Positions 58,902 through 64,000 of a stretch of 64,000 bases of DNA are shown here, piece by piece; the first letter of the stretch is position 1, and each line of letters begins with the position of its first letter. The stretch is taken from positions 77,462,829 through 77,526,828 of the forward strand of contig OY804588.1 of NCBI GenBank assembly GCA_963680875.1, in the 5' to 3' direction. Source of the DNA: Bathymodiolus brooksi (taxonomy: Eukaryota; Mollusca; Bivalvia; Mytilida; Modiolidae). The position numbers and the translations under genes are program-made. The notes beneath the pieces were generated by a model, which worked only from the letters and a program-made list of their open reading frames with translations, searched no databases and was not told the origin of the DNA.

Positions 58902-59533
58902 GTGATTTCTCATGGTCCTAAATTCAGAGAACCTCAACACATCAATTGGAAGCATAATTTCAACATAATTATGGATGCTGTTGAAGATTATGACAGAAGG
59001 TGGATAAAGAGAAAAGTAGACCAAGATCCTGAGTTAGAGTTCTTGCCAGACTGGGTTAGAACAATCAGGTCTCTGGTACAAGGTCGGATTCGCAAACTCA
59101 CAAATTGTGTTAATAGTCGACCTAAGTCTGTATTTAAAGATCAAGAAGCTGTTAAGTGTCTTTCCTCTCTTCATGACAAATATGTTATCGTTCCTGCGGA
59201 CAAGGCTTCCAACAATATCGTGTTTGTATGTAAATCATATAACTACGAATGCCTAATTAAGGAACACCTGTGGTAATACCACATGCAAACCAACTTCGTT
59301 CGACAAAGATGAAATTCTAGTTAACCACAGATCCTATATGACCTCTGTAAGCATTCCCTCTGGTAAAGAGTCTGAGGATTTACCCTATTTGTATTGGATA
59401 CCTAAACTACATAAGACATCATACAAAGAAAGGTACATAGCGGGATCATCAACTTCTTCGACGAAAGAATTGTCTATTCACCTGACAAAGAATCTGTCTG
59501 CAATAAAAGAGGGACAACAGAAATATTGTGAAT
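58902..59533 (+). pseudogene. RT N-terminal remnants of PLE2
   Basis: Nearly identical to PLE1 42,881-43,512, with the same truncation after 'CLIKEHLW' and the same end at the reverse 175-bp repeat, so these lesions predate the S duplication. Confidence 0.78.
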
Positions 59534-59702
59534 AAGGGTAATCACAAAATTATCGAACTCCGAACAATCTTACAAAAGGAAAGTCAAAACTCATAAGTAT
59601 ATAAACAAAAAAAATCAGTCAACAACCGGAAAACTGTGAAAATCGTAATGACCCTGACTTGGCACTGGCATTTCTGAAGAAATAGTGGGTTGAATCAGAT
59701 TT
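59534..59702 (-). repeat. 175-bp dispersed repeat, reverse (PLE2)
   Basis: Counterpart of 43,515-43,681, at the identical position in the RT. Confidence 0.8.
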
Positions 59703-59703
59703 T

Positions 59704-59945
59704 ATAGCGGAGTTTCTTCAAAATCTTGTAAAAGATAATAAGATTCATGAAGCTAGAGCCTCTAATTTCACATACAGGTATATTGATGACGTTTTATATA
59801 TCAATAATTCTAGATTTGCATAATATCTTCCATTGATATATCCTCCAGAGCTGGAAATTAAAGAGACCACAGATGCAGCTACGTCCGCATCATTTTTGGA
59901 CTTATACCTCGAATTTGACGACAGTGGTCAATTTAGTACCAAAAG
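59704..59945 (+). pseudogene. RT motif C block of PLE2
   Basis: Reads EFLQNLVKDNKIHEARA, then YRYIDDVLYINNSRFA, a TAA, and 'LPLIYPPELEIKETT', 'SASFLDLYLEFDDSGQFSTK'. It breaks off where the insertion starts. PLE1 has lost this block. Confidence 0.78.
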
Positions 59946-59947
59946 GA

Positions 59948-62892
59948 CTGGGAGCTATAAGAGCCAAAATCGGTCCCACCTCAGATGTCGATAAAATTTT
60001 CTCAAAAATGTATTCAAAATATGTGCTTTTCATAAATAAATACAGTTAGTTAATATGTGCATCTAATTCCTCACAGCGGACCGACAAAGTCAGGTAATGA
60101 AAAGCACTGAACGTCATTTTTTTTCAGAATACAGAATGTACGTATCATTGTATTATAATGCATATCTTTAAAAAAACAAAAAGAAAAAGAAAATCAAAGC
60201 ATAATAAAACTCAATAAACAAAGCATAAATTTGACTTAATATGCAATGTGGATTGATTTCAGGAATAAAAACATGTTCTGAAACTGTATTATGAAATTAA
60301 AGTGAACGAATAGCAATGTCGCAACGTCACCCATTTTCGACGGTCTCCTGTTTTCGACGGTTTGTTTCATGTGATAAAATCTCTCATTATTTTGATCGCT
60401 TCATTTGTCAGAGGTTATATTATGATGCTGAAATTGCATGAATGATCTCAAGAAATCTGATCTAAAAATGACATCTTTAAATGTAAGAACTACGTATACC
60501 ACATCTATTATTTCACGTTTAAATTGTATTTTTTCGTAATTCATTTTTTCGTCACCTTAACAAAGCTTTAATCATTTAAAAATATATCTCATACAGACCA
60601 ATTTTGGCTTCATCGTCTGCTATGACATTGATAATGTACATATTGAGATCATATCAATTCGGAAACTTATTAACATTGATTGTCGAAAACTGGTCGAAAT
60701 TTTGGTATTAACCATAAAGAAGTAATAGATAGATTTATTTGAGGAATAGAACTTTGTCATATTTGAAATTTTTTTAAACACTTTTTCAACCGTACTTTAT
60801 TCTTAACGACAACCAATGTTATGATATATTCCAGTACATTTTTACGGACAACCATTATAAATCTATAAAAAAAAATGCCAAGGTGCGGGTTGAGAGAACT
60901 TGATAACGTAAAATAAAGCATTTGGTTTTGCAGTTTCTAAGAAAAAGATTAAATATTAATATGAAAAGTTATGGATAACAGACGACGGACACTAAATGAT
61001 ATTATTTCTACGATTTTTCTATTGAATGTTGGAACTGTTCCGAGAGTGTGATATATATTTTTTCATTTTATTATATGCTATGAAAAAAAACCAGCTGAGT
61101 TGCAATTGTTAAAAAAAAATATGGTTGTGATCGTCTTCCGTAATTAAAATCGTCAAAATGAAATACAACCGAATTGATATCAAATGGCAACATGTTTCAA
61201 CCTCATTTAAAATATACCTTGAAATGCTTTGATACTTTTACATCACGTTCGCGATATTTTATTACAACACTATTTCACTCAAGGGTAAATTATTTTCTGT
61301 TCTAGTTAAAGGACTTTATCAGACAGAATAATACAGTTTACATGTAATTCAGTTAATACCCATTTAAACCACAGAAGAATATTTCTATTTTCCGCACCTC
61401 GTGGTGGTGGGTCGCTATTGTGCATGCGAAATATTAATTGCAAACCCCATTGACTGGCTATATGCTGCCTGTCTAGAATATTTTATTTTTTTCTCGATCG
61501 ACAGTTCAGAAGCTAGAAAACAATATGATGAATATTGTCTGTCAATCATGCAAACAATAACTTATGCACATGACAGAACGCATATACGGATTCTGATTGT
61601 CCCTGTGGTATCTGCAAACTCTTCTTAAGGATATGTTGGATTGTGCCCAAAAAATATCAACTCCTTTTGGATCAAACTATTTTAATTCATTTTAGAAGTA
61701 GCATCGATAGACCATTAAACCTACCTCAGTATCCCGGTAGTAATAACTATTTCAGTATCCCGGAAGAAAATATATAATCAATAATAGGGGGCTTATGAAA
61801 AAAAACTATTTTGGATGAAGTGGTGTTTATTTTATTTTTATGTTATATAACTGTTACGTGCCGACATACCATCGTTTTTTACGGCAACTATTGCTTCTCA
61901 AACATCAAAACGTCATCTAAGCGCTTGTAATATTTGAACATTTTCCCGTTGTTTTTCAAGAAATTTAACACCTCGTGCACCAAAAAATACTTTAACAGTA
62001 GTTGTGTTTTATTTATTTTAATAATCTGGTAAAATATTGTCTGGTGCACGACTACGGAGGTGCTTAATTTCTTCGAAAACCGTCGAAATATCGCGGGCAA
62101 AATTCCACGAAATACAGAAAACAAATAACGCTCATGATGTCACAATGACGTCAAATACGTATCGAATTTGTTGGAAACAAGCTTTAACATCAAAAGTATG
62201 ATGTCGTCTATAAAATAAAACACATCAAATTTTAATCAATTATTTTCTAAGATAATGATTCATTAAATATGGGGCCATATATGGAACTTATCGTCCCCAG
62301 TTCTTTTCATCGCGTTGACGCCGGACTGCATGTACTGAGTTTTTCTCCTGGTTTCAATGTATACAAACTGTATTTAAAATAAATACAATTATTTACAGAA
62401 ACAAGTTATTTACTGATGAATTTCATTACTTGAAATGAATCATAAAATGTGCAGAGATTGTGTATATATACATAATGGTATCATATATACAATCAGAAGA
62501 GTGAAAATATTGATTTTAAGGGTCTGGCCGAGGTTATAAATAAATTAATATTTAACAACCTCCACAATCCTCCACCAACAAAATATTTTGATACAATCAT
62601 TAACCCTCTATACTCAAAACAACTGCTCAATTTGGTGTTGGTGGAAGACTGTGGAGGTATATAAAATAGCTAAAATGTACATTGAATATGTCGTTTATAG
62701 TCCATTTTTAGCATTTTCCGTCTAATCATGATGTCATTATGACGTCACAGCGCACCCAATCTCGCGGAAAGATATATTTTTTTGAAAATTTGAAAATATA
62801 ACAATTAAATTAGTAAATTGTTTTTATTCTATGTGAAGCATTATTTTTTTATAAAATGTGGGGCCAATTTTGCACCTTAACGCCTCTCCCTC
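59948..62892. mobile_element. 2.95-kb insertion with imperfect terminal inverted repeats
   Basis: PLE0 reads through this point (agtactaaaatttatgataa), so about 2.95 kb is inserted here. The left end GGGAGCTATAAGAGCC then AAAATCGGTCCCAC and the reverse complement of the right end (GGGAGAGGCGTTAAGGTG then CAAAATTGGCCCCAC) form an imperfect inverted repeat of about 30 bp. No transposase ORF is present; the longest frames (about 75 codons) are unrecognisable. Inside, 'catgatgtca.aatgacgtca' and 'atggggcca.atatggaact' near 62,130-62,290 are a diverged duplicate of the right terminal 200 bp. Part of the ggtatcttcaaactc repeat tail lies at 61,578-61,627. Superfamily unknown; no clear target duplication. 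Confidence 0.65.
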
Positions 62893-63194
62893 TTTATGAT
62901 AAACGGGATGACTTCAATTTTATAATCATATATTATCCAAATATGTGCAGCAATATACCAGCTTCTCCTGCGTATCCTGTTTACATCTCGCAATTGATTC
63001 GTTATGCAAGGGCCAGTAGCAATTATTCTGATTTCTTGAAACGGCATTTTTATATGAGAAACAGACTACTGGACCAGGGCTATAACAAGATTCGCCTTAT
63101 TCGATCTCTTAAAAAGTTAATATTCCGTAACCAAGATCTTGTCGAAATATATTCTGTCTCTGCAGAGACGAAAATAAACGATGGGTGTTCATAA
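62893..63194 (+). pseudogene. RT C-terminal block of PLE2
   Basis: Same as 46,179-46,478 with two or three changes (for example VYISQLIRYARA, LIFRNQDLV). Confidence 0.78.
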
Positions 63195-63453
63195 AGTGAA
63201 AATATATAAAGATCAGGATTAAGTAATTGTGGTTTAGACATGACGTCATTCAACATCTGATTTGAAATCAACTTGTGTAAGAATATGACCGTTTAGTTAA
63301 AAGATTCTGCAGAGACGATAATAAACGATAGATTTTCATAAAGTACTGCGTTGACTACTATTATTCCTATTTTGTCCCAGTATTGTTAAACATGCTGTTA
63401 TAGTGACAACCGGAATCTTTTAGCCATAATGGAAGCGGGTGGTTTGGCGCCGT

Positions 63454-63622
63454 AAAATCTGATTCAACCCACCATTTCTTTGGAAATGCCTATACCAAGT
63501 CAGGGCCATTGCAGTTTTCCCAGTTTTCCGGTTGTTGACTGATTTTGTGTGTTTGTTGATTTATGAGTTTTGCCTTTCCCTTTGGAAGATTGCTCGGTGT
63601 TCGGTAATTTTGTTATTATCCT
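63454..63622 (+). repeat. 175-bp dispersed repeat at the right end of PLE2
   Basis: Counterpart of 46,735-46,911. Confidence 0.82.
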
Positions 63623-63788
63623 TATGTACCAGAGTTATAGTTCCTTTCTCCCACATGACGTGTAAGTAAGGAACGATAACTCTAGTAGTAGAGATTGAGG
63701 AGCGATATGTACCAGATTTATCGTTCCTTTCTCCCACATGACGTGAAAGTAAGGAACGATAGCTCTGGTAGTAGAGATTGAGGGACAA
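63623..63788. repeat. hairpin tandem repeats, right end of PLE2 (2 units)
   Basis: Counterpart of 46,912-47,072. Confidence 0.87.
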
Positions 63789-64000
63789 TGTTTATATTTT
63801 CCCGCATCTGAAAATGTTCGTGTGGGTGTATCATGATGTAAATTCAGAAATAACGCTATTGTATTTGAAGAGTTGCCGGGGTCAATTGGGGATCAACGCT
63901 ACGTCAAATAATATCTTGGAATGAAAGCACAGTAAAAATATGGTAATTTTCAAACTCAGATAGTTATTGTTTGTGTCATGTGTGATTGCTTTCGTTACAA
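63789..64000. repeat. start of a third tandem unit, S_C
   Basis: Continues past PLE2 with 'cccgcatctgaaaatgttcg', 'gttgccggggtcaattgggg' and 'gtgtcatgtgtgattgcttt', nearly identical to 47,085-47,280. The window ends here, so the array is longer than can be seen. Confidence 0.9.

Larger units (their letters stand above)
58584..63788 (+). mobile_element. Penelope-like element copy PLE2, interrupted
   Basis: Same plan as PLE1 but keeps more: left hairpin units (58,595-58,790, the third cut short by a deletion of its 3' arm), RT N-terminal blocks (58,902-59,276 and 59,338-59,533), the reverse 175-bp repeat (59,534-59,702), an RT block with the YIDD motif (59,704-59,945), a 2.95-kb inverted-repeat-bounded insertion (59,948-62,892), the RT C-terminal block (62,893-63,194), the 175-bp repeat (63,454-63,622) and right hairpin units (63,623-63,788). 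Confidence 0.8.

Noticed and set aside
61401..61628. 75-codon frame within the PLE2 insertion as a transposase remnant
   Set aside because: No transposase motif; its end overlaps a dispersed repeat tail.

Overview
This is AT-rich, repeat-dominated nuclear DNA from a metazoan, most likely a bivalve mollusc. The protein-coding pieces are a RING-less B-box/coiled-coil/NHL-type TRIM-like gene and a nicotinamide/amine N-methyltransferase-like gene with GT-AG introns. The dispersed repeats (tRNA-derived SINEs, the 'aacgccactttcagcaatat' element, the 'cttccggagcac...ggtatcttcaaactc' element and the 'ctgattcaacccaccatt' element) are types I associate with bivalve genomes from memory; no search was run. 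There is no prokaryotic gene organisation, and I see no rRNA or credible free-standing tRNA gene.

Layout. (1) 1-2.9 kb: a 36-bp satellite, a short ATTG array and an apparently intact TRIM-like gene on the minus strand. (2) 3.35-8.46 kb: gene-free DNA that recurs, rearranged, at 15.36-21.0 kb. Because the two copies differ by insertions, each serves as an empty-site reference for the other. Copy 2 carries a decayed tyrosine-recombinase (Ngaro/PAT-like) retrotransposon with split direct repeats; copy 1 carries a small MITE with 5-bp target duplications. (3) 9.3-13.7 kb: a 29-bp and a 68-bp satellite and a local duplication. (4) 24.2-26.8 kb: a second copy of region 1 (36-bp satellite, greatly expanded tetranucleotide array, TRIM pseudogene with several lesions). 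(5) 28.2-29.0 kb: 3' end of a non-LTR retrotransposon ORF. (6) 29.84-64 kb: a tandem array, PLE0 - S_A - PLE1 - S_B - PLE2 - S_C(start). Each PLE is a copy of a Penelope-like reverse-transcriptase element bordered at both ends by 80-83-bp tandem repeats that fold into hairpins. Each complete S unit (10-11.5 kb) carries a three-exon N-methyltransferase-like gene on the minus strand. The gene in S_A is open and predicts 260 residues; the gene in S_B has a premature stop in exon 2. The window ends just inside a third S unit.

How it fits together. The only likely functional genes are the TRIM-like gene (probable E3-related or innate-immunity scaffold protein, by family) and the S_A methyltransferase. 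The rest records mobile-element insertion, recombination between repeats and satellite growth. The most informative points are the PLE-bounded amplification of a methyltransferase gene, the hairpin repeats with a compensatory base-pair change, the split-direct-repeat element read against its empty site, and the repeated pattern that one member of each duplicated pair has a strongly expanded satellite.
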